Notes: generated by a model not told the origin, from the letters alone. A stretch of 64,000 nucleotides of DNA from Macrophomina tecta (GCA_024180945.1 JAKSGN010000037.1:2671501-2735500), one strand, 5' to 3'. Positions 35,914 through 46,689 are shown, counted from the first letter of the stretch. Program-made: numbers and translations.

Positions 35914-36987
35914 ACAACCACCTCGCAGCGAGAACGAATTTTTGGAATTACGCCTTACAACAACGAGAAATCGCCCTGCAACGCGTACTAAGCCCGCTCT
36001 GCTGGCAATCCGCTATCGCCCAATACCGGATTGTCCGCTATGGTGGTCGCCAACGCCTTGCGACCCGGCGATAACCCCCTTTCGCTCTACGAGCACGCTG
36101 CACAGCTTAGGACCCAGGCAAAGCAGCTTCTTGACGATGCAGGCGACCACAGACGCAGCTTCCGCTACCACACCATCGCCCCGCTGATCAAAAGCGCCAT
36201 CGAGTTGTGCGACAAAGCCCTCAGCCAGCCGACGCCGGCCGAGCTGAAGGCAGTCGTGCACTCAGTCCTCCAGACTGCGAACGACATCAAGGACACAAGC
36301 GCCATCAAGCGCACCACTGACACCATCAATACGGCAAACCCTCTGGCTCAGCGGAACACGCAGCAGAGTCCTATGACCTGGGCTCGAGTAGCGTCGATGC
36401 AGACGACAGCGACAGCGCAAACGCAGCCCAACCTCGCGCCGAGCCCGACCGAGAAATGTCGCGAACTGGTGATCAAGCTTACAGACCCGCAGATGATTAG
36501 CCACCTCCGCTCGCAGCCCCCGACACACCTGAAAGAACGCATTAACCATGCCCTGAAGTCGCAGACGGACCCCAGTGTAAACAAGATCCAGGTAGTCGCG
36601 GCGAAGCAGCTTCGGAGCGGGGATATTGCGGCATACACAAGGAACCAACAAGAGAAGGAAGCATTGCAGGAAAGCGCACACAGCTGGGCGGGGACGTTTG
36701 GAGGCACAGCGCGAATCGTGACGCAGACGTACAGCGTTATCGTACACGGCGTACATACAAAGTCAATAGACCCCTCAGATATGGACAATGCTATCAAGCT
36801 TCTCCAAGCGGAGAACAAGCCACTACTCCCCAATGCTGAAATTATATATGTAGGCTGGCTAACCAAGGCTTCCACCAGCAAGCAGGCGTCGTCGCTGGTA
36901 GTGGAGTTCAGCAGGGCGGAGGACGCCAATGCAGCAATCACCGGAGGGATGGTGTGGCAAGCGGAGATGCTCTCGTGCGAGCTCTAC
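35914..36987 (+). repeat. Left arm of a 1,074-bp inverted repeat
   Basis: Pairs with 41,843-42,916 with no length difference (position p pairs with 78,830 minus p). Translations in three frames are identical over most of the arm, so nucleotide identity is very high. Identity stops at GAGCTCTAC, beyond which the two copies differ at about one base in five. Confidence 0.85.
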
Positions 36988-37272
36988 GATCGGACGTGCA
37001 AAGTCAAGCAGTGCTTCAGCTGCCAGAAGTACGGTCACATAGGAACCCAGTGTCAAGCACCGCAAGCTTGTGGCTACTGCACAGGCCAACACAGCTCCAA
37101 GGACTGCAGCCAGAAGGAGGACCCGAGCGCGGAGCGCTGGTGCGCTGCGTGCAAGCGCTCTCACACGGCGTGGAGCGCGGCCTGTCCAAAGACGGGTGCC
37201 GGGCGTGACGTCGGGCGAGTGCGACTGTGGGCGTGGACTGCAGACAGTCAGCCACGTGCTGTACTCGTGTAG
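36040..37272 (+). CDS. LINE ORF1 (gag-like, CCHC zinc knuckles), chimeric end
   Basis: About 410 residues from ATG 36,040 (a TAA at 35,989-35,991 closes the frame upstream). It begins MVVANALRPGDNPLS. The middle has an RNA-recognition-like part (EIIYVGWLTKA, then SLVVEFSRAEDANAAI). The C-terminal part has knuckles CFSCQKYGHIGTQC, CGYCTGQHSSKDC and a third Cys cluster (CAACKRSHTAWSAAC). After KTGA the frame enters ORF2-derived sequence out of phase, so the last 20 or so residues are not native. ORF1 proteins of Tad-like LINEs bind RNA and act in the retrotransposition particle. Over 36,013-36,941 it is identical to the minus-strand copy in several frames. Confidence 0.75.
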   Translation: MVVANALRPGDNPLSLYEHAAQLRTQAKQLLDDAGDHRRSFRYHTIAPLIKSAIELCDKALSQPTPAELKAVVHSVLQTANDIKDTSAIKRTTDTINTANPLAQRNTQQSPMTWARVASMQTTATAQTQPNLAPSPTEKCRELVIKLTDPQMISHLRSQPPTHLKERINHALKSQTDPSVNKIQVVAAKQLRSGDIAAYTRNQQEKEALQESAHSWAGTFGGTARIVTQTYSVIVHGVHTKSIDPSDMDNAIKLLQAENKPLLPNAEIIYVGWLTKASTSKQASSLVVEFSRAEDANAAITGGMVWQAEMLSCELYDRTCKVKQCFSCQKYGHIGTQCQAPQACGYCTGQHSSKDCSQKEDPSAERWCAACKRSHTAWSAACPKTGAGRDVGRVRLWAWTADSQPRAVLV

Positions 37273-37681
37273 CAAGTTTAGCGAGCTAAGACTCACCTTC
37301 CGCACGCCGGATAAGAAGGGGAGGAGGCAATGGACGACGGATCTGAGGAAGATGCTGAGCCAGCGCAGCACAGCCATAGCAGCAGCAAAGTTCATGGTGG
37401 CAACCAGGCTCCTTGGGCAATCTGGAGCGACATCACACTCAGGACATGAAGCTTGACACTGGAGGAAGGCGGGATAGTTTGCGGAGGTTGCTGGCGCTGT
37501 GGGAAGGCCGTAGCGCCAAGAGACGTGTATGCAGAGGTATGCAGAATAGTGAAAAGGCCTGACCCCACCCGCCTCGCTTAGGCTCGAACGGGTCTAGCGG
37601 ACGCGGAGGAGCCAGCCGCATGCCGCATAGCTGCCTTCGGCGGCTGGGACGGTCTATGAATTCATCATCATCATCATCATA

Positions 37682-39600
37682 AGCAGGCGCTGTTGTTGTC
37701 TGTGATAAAGTAGCCAGTCTTCAGGCCGATACCCCATTCATGAGTCGCCGCGAAGTTTTATATCCATCGAGGGAAGTGGCAGATGCCGTGCGTCGGGCCG
37801 ACGAGCGGACGGGCAGCGGGCACGCAAACACGCTGCCCGCTGTCAGCAGGTGGCCCTGTCGTTAAGCGCAACAGCTCTCCATCCGATGCGCGGGTTACGG
37901 CTTGCGGTGGTTGTAAGCGACCCCGGGTTCCTGCGCTCGCGCGGGACCAGGGATGTGGACTCGGGCGTCACGGCTCGGACTTGGTGGCTGTTTCGCGTTA
38001 AGACACGGGCACAAGAGTCCCTTGATTCCCACGATCGTCGGCTGCGAAGCTGTGGCTGTGGAAACCACCCCTTCCCCCCCCCCCCCCCCGCCCCCCACAA
38101 ACCACCACCACCACCTAAAAAAAAAAAAAAAAAAAAAAGCCTGCTAGGCCCCAGAGGGCAGCGCTTGCGCCACCGCTGCCCTTTACGTCAGACGCCCTCG
38201 CGCTCGGTGAGCCATTTTCAAGCGTGTTCAGTGGAGCTACTCGTTGCCCGCGGCCGAGGGTCGGCGTTGATGAGATATCGCTGATGCACGCTGTGTGCCC
38301 TTGGGTGCCCGCGGGCGCCGTGCTGTACTGCGGAAGTGGCAGCCTCAGTTTCGTCCGAACAGCGCCAGACTCGAACTCGCCTGAATCCGACCCGCGCCAG
38401 GGGATCTGCCACGCCTGTGCTTGCTGCCATCCGAGTTATGCACAGCCGACGCTTCTCGAAGCCACCGGGTGCATGACCGCAAACACGCCGGGATCTGCTA
38501 CTTATTAGGCTTTTCCCCATGCGCGCACGCTGGAACGCCGTTTTCTGGCGACCGGGATCAGGGCTGCTGCAGCGCCTGCCCCCGGTCCCCAAGCAACAAC
38601 CCTACCGCCCCCCTGTCCTGCCCGCTGCTCGACTGGCCGAATGTAATCCAAACGGTGTCGGACGCGATGATGCGGATGTACAGATGTACTGGCGGTACGT
38701 GCGTGCTGAGCACAATCCATAATTACGCTGCGCGAATGGCCAGCTGGGCACGCTCTTGGTCTTAAACTTTCCGGCCCAATAGTCACTCTTGCCCGTCGAA
38801 TATATCTGCCTACCGTACCACCTCTCACGCAGGGTCTCTTTCTCTCTGTGCTTCACATCACACAGAATTCCCCAGTGCTAGCCTTGCCACTGGCTGCTAT
38901 CACTTTGCATCATCATTGCTCGCCTCCCTTGATATACCATCCTCTGCCCAGCCACGGGCTCATTTCGTTGTCCAGCTCTCCCTTCTTCGTGTCACACTTC
39001 TACTTCCTGTTATCATCCATAATATCATCATTGCTTAGCACCGCCCACCATTGATACACATTCTGCTTCTCCACCGCTCCGCCCGTCTCCTTACCACAGT
39101 CAAGAGACTTTGACCCTATACTTCCCTAAGTACCGTTTCATGTGCGGTACAGCCAGGTTAAGGCATTCGAGCAACAACAGCCCTAGGCTTCCGCTAATTC
39201 GTGACCGGGTGGACTGTAATCTAGGCATGGACTTCGAGCGAGAGTGGAAACAGTTCATAGGGACTCACGGGGCAGGAAGTAGCAAGTGGGTCGGCAAAGG
39301 GACGCAACGAGAGGTAGAGCTAGTGGCGCCGCGGTCCGACTCGAACAGCAGCTCTACGTCAGGCAGCAGCAGCGCGTGGTTGATGCAGATCAATTCGGTA
39401 GTCAATCCATAATAATACACTTGAGCTCTTTCAGTTGCTTCCAGAAATATGACCGGGTGAACTATACCTGTGGTTTTGGCATGGAGGAGCGCAGGAGCGG
39501 GGAGAGGGAGTGAGGTCTGCGAAGTACCGAGAGACCATTAACTACGGGACCTGGTTGCCTCCATATTACTAGCTTTCTCCTTTTCCTGCCGTTTTACCAC
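37682..39600. other. No recognised gene; low-complexity tract
   Basis: Contains 16 C (38,074-38,089), G, 6 C, then CCA repeats and 22 A (38,117-38,138). Many overlapping frames on both strands in GC-rich sequence give no domain. 38,830-39,110 is pyrimidine-rich. Confidence 0.4.
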
Positions 39601-39603
39601 TAC

Positions 39604-40180
39604 GGCCGGCCCGTCATCTCTTCCAGCAGCCTGTTATACTTCGGACAACCTCGGTCGTCTGCCCTGTGAGAGTCGCTGCAAGCTGCGCGCTTTTCCACAA
39701 TCGAACCGCAGTTGTCATGTCTGATGCTGCGCACCATCTCTTCGCCTCTGCATCGAAATTGTTGGTGGTCGTAGCTCTGGCATCGGAAGCAGCGCCGCGG
39801 GTGTAGGCGGTATTCGAAAACGTTGGTGTACGCCGCTTCTCCGCCCGGTGGCCATCACCCTGCGCGCAAGAAGAGCATCTGCGTCGCTTTTCTTCGCTAG
39901 GTCGATTACCGCTGAACGTACTGGCGGTCGCTTGGCTTACTGAGCCAGCGCGCACGCACAATCTCCACCTCGCTCTCTTCGCTCATCATTTCGCAGGCAT
40001 CCGCCCGCAGAGCCGTGCGCTGCTCGTTGAAGATTGCCGTCTTGTTGATGCTGCCTGTCTTCACCGGGTGCAACTGTCTGCCTCTCATTTTTGCGCCTCG
40101 AAAAGCCGTCTCGAGCCAGACGCTGTGCGATCTCACGGTCTTCCTCGTCATTGGAGCGGAAGAGGAGCCAGACTTTCACG
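39604..40180 (-). pseudogene. Possible diverged LINE ORF1 fragment
   Basis: Minus-strand frames shifted relative to each other give VEIVRARWLSKPSDRQYVQR, which resembles AEIIYVGWLTKASTSKQASS of the ORF1 at 36,040, followed after stops by a Cys pair (RRRCSSC). Similarity is weak and the reading frame is broken, so the assignment is tentative. Confidence 0.3.
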
Positions 40181-41640
40181 GCTCAACCCCAGGATGATCG
40201 CTGAAAGGTTGATTGCGCTATGTACACGAATTTCGAACATGAAGAAGAAAGGAAAAAAGAACAGAGACCATGCAGCTTAATAGTCTTGAACCCGTCATCG
40301 ATGTTCCGCTGAGAGATTCTTCGAAGCTTCCATCCAGTCGGGGCTTCAGCCTGTCACACAACAGGTTCAGATACGAGTTGTTACATTCCCCGAATCAAAC
40401 GAAGATCACTTCTTTCCACTGATCTGAGGGCTGAGTGATTTGTTCGCGGTGCCAAAGCTTGGATAGTTTCAGCCCAGGTGTAACCCAAAAGTCCCAGCGT
40501 TGCATAATACACGTTTCTAGTGGGAGGTTATTTCTGCCGGTGGCCCATCGGATTACTAGTTGTAAATGTCAGCGGAGTAAGTAATTCAATCGAAGCAGTG
40601 GTGGACTGACAGTTGAATGAAAGTTGCAAGAACTGTGCATGCCCACAGTAGGGCACCGGATAGGACCATAAATCGATGCAAGCGATAAGGAAATGTTGGA
40701 GGCGGATTTGTACATAGCTCACATTGTAGTCATCTCGTCGGACAACCGGAACGCTGAATTTAAGAGAGACAGGATCTCGGTATTTTCTACGATCCGTGAA
40801 AATCTTGAGCGCAAGCCCTGTCCTGAGTTTCGTCAGAAGTATTCCCGCGTTTGATAAACACCGATGCCCTTTTCAATAAGCTTACATGCTCTTAATCAGG
40901 CGAGTGCAGATGTCATCCCACTGCCTCAGGGAATAAATTTGGCTCTCTAGCAGACTGTAGTAGCTGGCCGCGATGATGGTAAACATGTCGTTTGCTATCG
41001 CTTTGGTGAAAATCCTCTGGCATTTTGCATCTGGTGGAGTGGGAAACGCCAGCACGAGCTCCGTCCGGTTCCCAGTGGGCAGCCGCCGAGGTTCGTCCAA
41101 CGCTAGAGGCTGAGGCCAGCGACGTTTGACTATTGTCTGGACTTGTTTGAGATTGAACGGCAGTCCCTGCCTCGGACCAGGCATGGCAATTAAAAGGAGA
41201 CCTGCTGGAAGGTAAGAAAGTTCAAACTTGTTAGAAGAAAAATCGACCGTTTAAGTGGTGCTCGAAGACTGGACAGGGAGTATGCGCGAAGGATTTCAAG
41301 TGGGAAAAGAAGGGCTTTAAATTGCGCTTGGTTAATATGCAAGGGCTTGTAAAACATGGATGCACTCGTATGAAGCTTACGACAAAAAAAAAGGCACAAC
41401 CGGATCGCTTATCTGAACTGATAGTCTCGTCAATACGCTGATTCAACGGCTACCAATGATCCAGCACGATGAGCTTTTTTGGTCCTGGAAAAAGCACGAA
41501 AAAGCACTCATAAAACCATCAGCATAGCTCTTTAGAGAGTTTTTGTACTTGGCATTGTTCATCGTGTCGGAGGGAATGTAGAGAGTAGCGTACTTACCCC
41601 TCACTTGGGAGATAACACGCGTACAGAAGTGGCTAGCGAG
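40181..41640. other. Unassigned region with one compact minus-strand frame
   Basis: A frame at 40,882-41,184 (minus, 100 codons, starting MPGPRQGLPFNLKQVQ and ending CTRLIKSM) has a balanced composition and could be a small gene or exon. No domain was recognised. The remainder shows nothing. Confidence 0.3.
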
Positions 41641-41644
41641 AAAG

Positions 41645-42916
41645 TTACCCAGCGCTTCCAGACCATGTGCGATCCTTCACCGGCGACTCACTTGCGTCCC
41701 GCACTCGAACCTTCTTTCTGGCTATAGACCTGGACCCGTGGTGACCCGCACAGTAGCCGTAGGCTTGCGGTGCTTCATACTGGGTTCCTATACGACTGTA
41801 CTTCTGGCAGTTCAAGCATTGCTTAACTTTGCATGTCGGATTGTAGAGCTCGCACGAGAGCATCTCCGCTTGCCACACCATCCCTCCGGTGATTGCTGCA
41901 TTGGCGTCCTCCGCCCTGCTGAACTCCACTACCAGCGACGACGCCTGCTTGCTGGTGGAAGCCTTGGTTAGCCAGCCTACATATATAATTTCAGCATTGG
42001 GGAGTAGTGGCTTGTTCTCCGCTTGGAGAAGCTTGATAGCATTGTCCATATCTGAGGGGTCTATTGACTTTGTATGTACGCCGTGTACGATAACGCTGTA
42101 CGTCTGCGTCACGATTCGCGCTGTGCCTCCAAACGTCCCCGCCCAGCTGTGTGCGCTTTCCTGCAATGCTTCCTTCTCTTGTTGGTTCCTTGTGTATGCC
42201 GCAATATCCCCGCTCCGAAGCTGCTTCGCCGCGACTACCTGGATCTTGTTTACACTGGGGTCCGTCTGCGACTTCAGGGCATGGTTAATGCGTTCTTTCA
42301 GGTGTGTCGGGGGCTGCGAGCGGAGGTGGCTAATCATCTGCGGGTCTGTAAGCTTGATCACCAGTTCGCGACATTTCTCGGTCGGGCTCGGCGCGAGGTT
42401 GGGCTGCGTTTGCGCTGTCGCTGTCGTCTGCATCGACGCTACTCGAGCCCAGGTCATAGGACTCTGCTGCGTGTTCCGCTGAGCCAGAGGGTTTGCCGTA
42501 TTGATGGTGTCAGTGGTGCGCTTGATGGCGCTTGTGTCCTTGATGTCGTTCGCAGTCTGGAGGACTGAGTGCACGACTGCCTTCAGCTCGGCCGGCGTCG
42601 GCTGGCTGAGGGCTTTGTCGCACAACTCGATGGCGCTTTTGATCAGCGGGGCGATGGTGTGGTAGCGGAAGCTGCGTCTGTGGTCGCCTGCATCGTCAAG
42701 AAGCTGCTTTGCCTGGGTCCTAAGCTGTGCAGCGTGCTCGTAGAGCGAAAGGGGGTTATCGCCGGGTCGCAAGGCGTTGGCGACCACCATAGCGGACAAT
42801 CCGGTATTGGGCGATAGCGGATTGCCAGCAGAGCGGGCTTAGTACGCGTTGCAGGGCGATTTCTCGTTGTTGTAAGGCGTAATTCCAAAAATTCGTTCTC
42901 GCTGCGAGGTGGTTGT
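41645..42916 (-). pseudogene. Second LINE copy: 5' end and ORF1 with damaged zinc knuckle
   Basis: Starts at 42,916 and runs leftward. ORF1 from ATG 42,790 is the same as the plus-strand copy up to SCELY, then diverges. The first knuckle reads CLNCQKYSRIGTQY, so His became Arg and the last Cys became Tyr; the second reads CGY changed to YGYC. It ends at 41,645 without reaching ORF2. Changes after the breakpoint include several G-to-A, compatible with mild RIP or ordinary decay, while the first 1,074 bp are unmutated. Confidence 0.75.
41843..42916 (-). repeat. Right arm of the 1,074-bp inverted repeat
   Basis: Reverse complement of 35,914-36,987. Spacer between the arms is about 4.86 kb. Confidence 0.85.
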
Positions 42917-43342
42917 TTTCCTCCGCGGGGCGTGCTGCGCGGGTCCGATCGTCTGCCGGTGCTGCCTTTCCTGCAACCTTCTTGCCTACCCTGCACCTTT
43001 TGCTGCCTTTTGCGAAGGCTGTGTCGTAACAGTCGGTTCCACGCCAATCTATCAGGTGCCGCGTGGCGTTCTAGTTGAGGATGCGGTTCGTCGGCCATTG
43101 CGTGGAAATGCATCTTGCGGGCGGCGGTGGAGTGGAACGGCCCGTTTTGCAGGCGCGAGGGGCCGCGGTGTCAGTACGGAGCGACGCGATGTCTTCCGCT
43201 CTGTGGATCACCGACATCCGTCCATCCATCCATCCATCCATCCATCAATAAAGCCTGTCACTCTAACAGTAAGCCATTTTGCTTTTCTTAATTATCAGTT
43301 CGTACTCACCTTATCCGTTAGATAAAGCTAATACTTTCAGAA
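42917..43342. other. Region between LINE copy and F-box gene, with (TCCA)n microsatellite
   Basis: A tetranucleotide run TCCA/CATC spans about 43,217-43,246. Upstream sequence may be a longer 5' untranslated part of the LINE copy, since the minus-strand frame extends to 43,113. An AATAAA lies at 43,247-43,252. Confidence 0.5.
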
Positions 43343-43828
43343 ATGTCGCTGCTTGGTTTGGCAAATGAATTGCTCCAGTCTATGGCGGAATACTTGAGCA
43401 CAGAAAAAGACATCAATGCTTTTGTCCGGACGAACTGGCGCCTCTACGACCTTCTGAATACCTATCTCTATCGGCACAATGTACGATATTGTGGAAGTTC
43501 TGCTTTGCTGTGGGCTGCAAAACATGGGCAAGAGACAACAGCTCAAAGGTTACTGGGCGAAGGAGCTAATATACAAGCGATGACCGCTGGCGGTCAGACG
43601 CCGCTGTCGTTGGCGGCAAAGAATGGGTACGAGGCGATGGTGAATAACCTGCTCGCGAATGACGGTGTCAACCCGGACTCTAAGGACAAACCCGGTCAGA
43701 CGCCGCTATCGTGGGCCGCATGGAATGGGCAGGAGGCGGTGGTGAAGTTGCTACTCGCGAATAACAGTGTCGACCCGGATTCTAAGGACAAGAAGGGGCG
43801 GACGCCGCTATTACGGGCTATTGCTTGA
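43343..43828 (+). CDS. F-box/ankyrin repeat protein, truncated
   Basis: 161 residues. The N-terminus is an F-box-like segment (LANELLQSMAEYLSTEKDIN ... TNWRLYDLL, about 5-42). Ankyrin repeats follow: ALLWAAKHGQETTAQRLLGE (about 52-75), GGQTPLSLAAKNGYEAMV (about 84-115), GQTPLSWAAWNGQEAVVKLL (about 118-150), and a last repeat cut after GRTPLLRA. F-box proteins link substrates to SCF ubiquitin ligases, with ankyrins binding the substrate. The frame ends at 43,828, only a few bases into sequence that belongs, in the opposite orientation, to the neighbouring ankyrin/coiled-coil remnant. Probably the 5' half of a broken gene. Confidence 0.7.
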   Translation: MSLLGLANELLQSMAEYLSTEKDINAFVRTNWRLYDLLNTYLYRHNVRYCGSSALLWAAKHGQETTAQRLLGEGANIQAMTAGGQTPLSLAAKNGYEAMVNNLLANDGVNPDSKDKPGQTPLSWAAWNGQEAVVKLLLANNSVDPDSKDKKGRTPLLRAIA

Positions 43829-44952
43829 GAATGTTGGCGGCGCCGCTCCTCGAAGCATGCTAGCGCAGGTGGTATTGACCTGTAATTGTAAGCTTAGGTT
43901 CCTACGCGTCGTCTCCACGAGCGCTGCCAGCTGCTTTTCTATCTTTCCTATACGTTCCTCCATCTTAGCCTGCGTTTCTTCTGACATTTCAAGCGCGCTA
44001 GACAGCCGTTTCATCTCCTCTTTTCCAGCGCATTGCTCAATCAAGACCTCATTCTGCTCGGTAAGCGCTTTGTTTTGCTCAGCGACGACGCGCAATGGGT
44101 CGATAACATTGCCCAAGTCTAATTCCTTTAGCACTTCAAGTGCATCTGACGCGTGAGACCGGCGTTCAGTAGTTGGTTTGCCGCGATAGAGGGCGCGATA
44201 GCCTGAGCGGTCGCGTTGGAGACGCGCCAACGGTTGCAAACCCGCCACCCCATTTCTGTCGCCTCTGCCAGTGGCATATGCCCTCTGTTGGCCTTGGAGT
44301 TCGGGTAGACGCCATCCTTCGTGAGTAGGAGTTCCATCACATCCTTGTGTCCACTCTCCGCTGCCCACGACAGCGGTGACCGGCCCTTGTTGTCCTTAAC
44401 GTCCGTGTCGACACGGCCATTTGCGAGTACCAACTCACCATCGCCCCATAACTCTTCGCTGCCGCCCACAACAGCGGCGTCCGCCCTCATTTGTTCTTGG
44501 AACTCGGATTGGCACGATCATCTGCGAGCAGTAGCCTGATCACCGCCTCACGCCCATTCCCTGCCGTCCACGACAGCGATGTCTGGTCCTCGTCATCCTT
44601 TGCATCTGGATTGACACGGCTATTTGCAAGTAGTAGTTTGGCCACCACTCCGTGCCCATTCCATATATCCTACAACATCAATATCTGCCCCATGATGTCC
44701 TTTGAGTTCGGAATTGACATCATCATTCGCGAGCAGTAACTTCACCACCTTATCGTACCCCTTCTCTGCCGCCAATGACAGTAGTGTCCGACTATCCCCA
44801 TCCTCGGAGTCTGTGTCCTCAGCAAGCAGGTGCTTGCTTACTGACTTCGTGCACTGTGGCCCGTAAGCACCAGGCCTCGCGTTGAAGGGCTGAAAGGGAG
44901 AGTCGCTCTTTGGCAAGAATTGCGTCCAGTGTGGGGATGGGGCGACGGACAT
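43811..44952 (-). pseudogene. Ankyrin repeat/coiled-coil remnant, inverted, frameshifted
   Basis: On the minus strand, ankyrin units in shifting frames: TLLSLAAEKGYDKVVKLLLA (about 44,790-44,730), RSPLSWAAESGHKDVMELLL (about 44,385-44,325), then HMPLAEATEMGW. A C-terminal coiled coil (EVLKELDLGNVIDPLRVVAE, then a heptad-rich part to about 43,890) ends at 43,811. The linker asp-rich phrases (DxKDNKG, NPDSKD-like) match those of the plus-strand gene, so both were one gene or close paralogs. At least three frameshifts. Consistent with inversion of the 3' half of an F-box/ankyrin gene. Confidence 0.65.
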
Positions 44953-45052
44953 TTACGCCGACAGCGCTCTTGGCCCCAGACATGCAATTATGCCGCTATT
45001 GTGACGTCAGGGGGCACGATGAAATGTTTAAAATACGTAGAACGCCGCTAAA

Positions 45053-45061
45053 AGGCTTCTG
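45053..45061. repeat. 9-bp target duplication, left
   Basis: AGGCTTCTG, identical to 45,442-45,450 on the other side of the element. Confidence 0.85.
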
Positions 45062-45441
45062 GGCTGATGAGATTTGTCCCCCCGTTTTTGAGATTTGTCC
45101 CCCCTTTGAGATTTGTCCCCCCCGCTAACCATATATCTACTAGCGTGGAAATAAATTACAGCATATCAGGTGCAAGGACATTCGGATGTCTCATGTGGCT
45201 CATATTAGTTACTCTATATCTTTAAGCCTCTATTGACGCCGCTGTCTCTTGCGTGGGCTGAGTCCTTTCCAAGCCTCTGAAGCCGTCACTGCTGCAGCAC
45301 GCGCTGGTCGCGCGCCGGTCGCGCACTGATAGATTGTGCGCTAAGCTGAATTGAGCGATTAATTTCCACTAGCACTAGCGCGGGGGACAAATCTCAAAGG
45401 GGGGACAAATCTCAAAAACGGGGGGACAAATCTCATCAGCC
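45062..45441. mobile_element. 380-bp MITE with long terminal inverted repeats, MULE-like
   Basis: Termini are inverted repeats of about 62 bp, starting GGCTGATGAGATTTGTCCCC and ending in its complement. Each arm carries three tandem copies of TGAGATTTGTCCCCCC, the first two separated by GTTTT. The 9-bp duplication (AGGCTTCTG) is perfect on both sides. There is no coding capacity in the 255-bp core. Nine-base duplications are typical of Mutator-like elements, which suggests mobilisation by a MULE transposase encoded elsewhere. No RIP signature. Confidence 0.85.
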
Positions 45442-45450
45442 AGGCTTCTG
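45442..45450. repeat. 9-bp target duplication, right
   Basis: AGGCTTCTG, partner of 45,053-45,061. Confidence 0.85.
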
Positions 45451-46680
45451 TGCTTAGATACACTTCTACCGCTCTGGCCGGCTGAGGAGGTCCATGGGAC
45501 ATTCGCCATAAATGCTTGGTGTCTTCGTTTCAAAATGTACGCTGAAGCATCACTCTACGGCCGCAGGGTTACTTAATTCTGGAGACGATAGTCTTATCGA
45601 GGCGGTGCGAATTTCCCGACTGTTGTTCCCGAGCCCTCCTTACCGGTCGTAGGCAACAAGAACCGCACTACACGACGTACTCTGGAAGGGCAGCACACCT
45701 CTGTTGTCAGGTAAGGCTACTGCTCCGCCTATACATGTAAACCAAACATTCTGTCGGCTGATTAGGGCTCATCGCAGGGTTTGGTCGCCCGACTCGCGGG
45801 AATTTCGACACAAAAAATGCAGAAAAGCGAGCATGGACTGGTCCGTACTATGGATTGTGTGCCACTCGCAAGTGGTGGTCCGTCGGGAAGGCGTCAGCGC
45901 TCAAAGAATCAGCGCTTGAATGGGTAAGTTTCCACTCTCGCACGCAGATGGAGCGTCGATTGGACGTTTGGTCATCTCCGATGCTCAATTAATTAAACAC
46001 GGTTTGGGGCGGTGTAGTTATTTCCAGCTTCTACGTTACCGCACGTGGCTTACTGCCGAGTGAAATTAAGAACGCCATGAGTAAGCCGCTCTCAACACCC
46101 CTCAGACTCACCATCGCAAATCCTGACTGCTGCTTTTCTTCAGTCAAGCTCAGGGCTCATCTCACAAGCGATACATATTCCCACGGAGAGAAGAGAAACC
46201 CTCGTGGCTGTCGACGCACTTCTTGCCGGAACCTTGGACGCCACTCGGTACGCTTTTGTCCACGCCGCCTTGTGTCCCATGATTGTAGCCCGCCCATTCC
46301 TCGGTGCCAGCACGGACCTGACATGGTGCGCGAAACATAATTTAGCATCTCCCTTTACTGCCAAAACGGACTCGACATTCCTCTACCAGCTCGAATATGG
46401 GAATTATTTCCGTCTATCTCGCTTCTAGATAGCTTTAGCAGCGTTCCAACCGGCCTTCGCCACGGCCCGAGATATTGGCTGCCTACACAGAAGTCCCTGT
46501 TTCCACGTAACAAGTGGGGCCTGACTGCATTGGATGTGCCCCGTCCATGAGCATGGATCCACTTGCCATGTCAGGCGGCCAAGGTGATGAATATGCCTGT
46601 CATTGGAGTTAGCCTGGAAAAATGGAATGGCCCGTTGGCATGTCACGGTATGGGCCTGACATTCGGGCTTTCAAGAGCGA
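45451..46680. other. No recognised gene
   Basis: Short frames on both strands (for example 46,204-46,428 plus, 46,140-46,364 minus) overlap each other and lack domains. The region may contain the decayed 3' end of the regulator upstream of it on the minus strand. Confidence 0.4.
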
Positions 46681-46689
46681 CATGACTTG

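Larger units (their letters stand above)
35914..37680 (+). mobile_element. Internally deleted Tad-like LINE (ORF1 joined to the end of ORF2)
   Basis: Starts at the same base as the minus-strand copy (which starts at 42,916), so 35,914 is probably the element 5' end. ORF1 occupies 36,040 to about 37,200. At about 37,190-37,208 the sequence jumps to the very end of ORF2 (SGECDCGRGLQTVSHVLYSC, then TPDKKGRRQW; 37,208-37,453), the Cys-rich region after the RT and RNase H of such LINEs. RT, endonuclease and RNase H are absent. A 3' part and a TCA/CAT tail (37,662-37,680) preceded by GGTCTATGAAT complete it. No target duplication was found. Having both ends without the middle makes it a possible non-autonomous derivative. 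Confidence 0.75.

Noticed and set aside
36013..36941. Minus-strand frames of 82, 164 and 197 codons opposite ORF1, and their plus-strand twins at 41,889-42,817
   Set aside because: They are antisense shadows of the LINE ORF1. Their identity at the two loci reflects the inverted repeat and not separate genes.
37783..38856. Many 60-144-codon frames on both strands
   Set aside because: High GC keeps all frames open; they overlap, contain the poly-C/poly-A tract, and show no family features.
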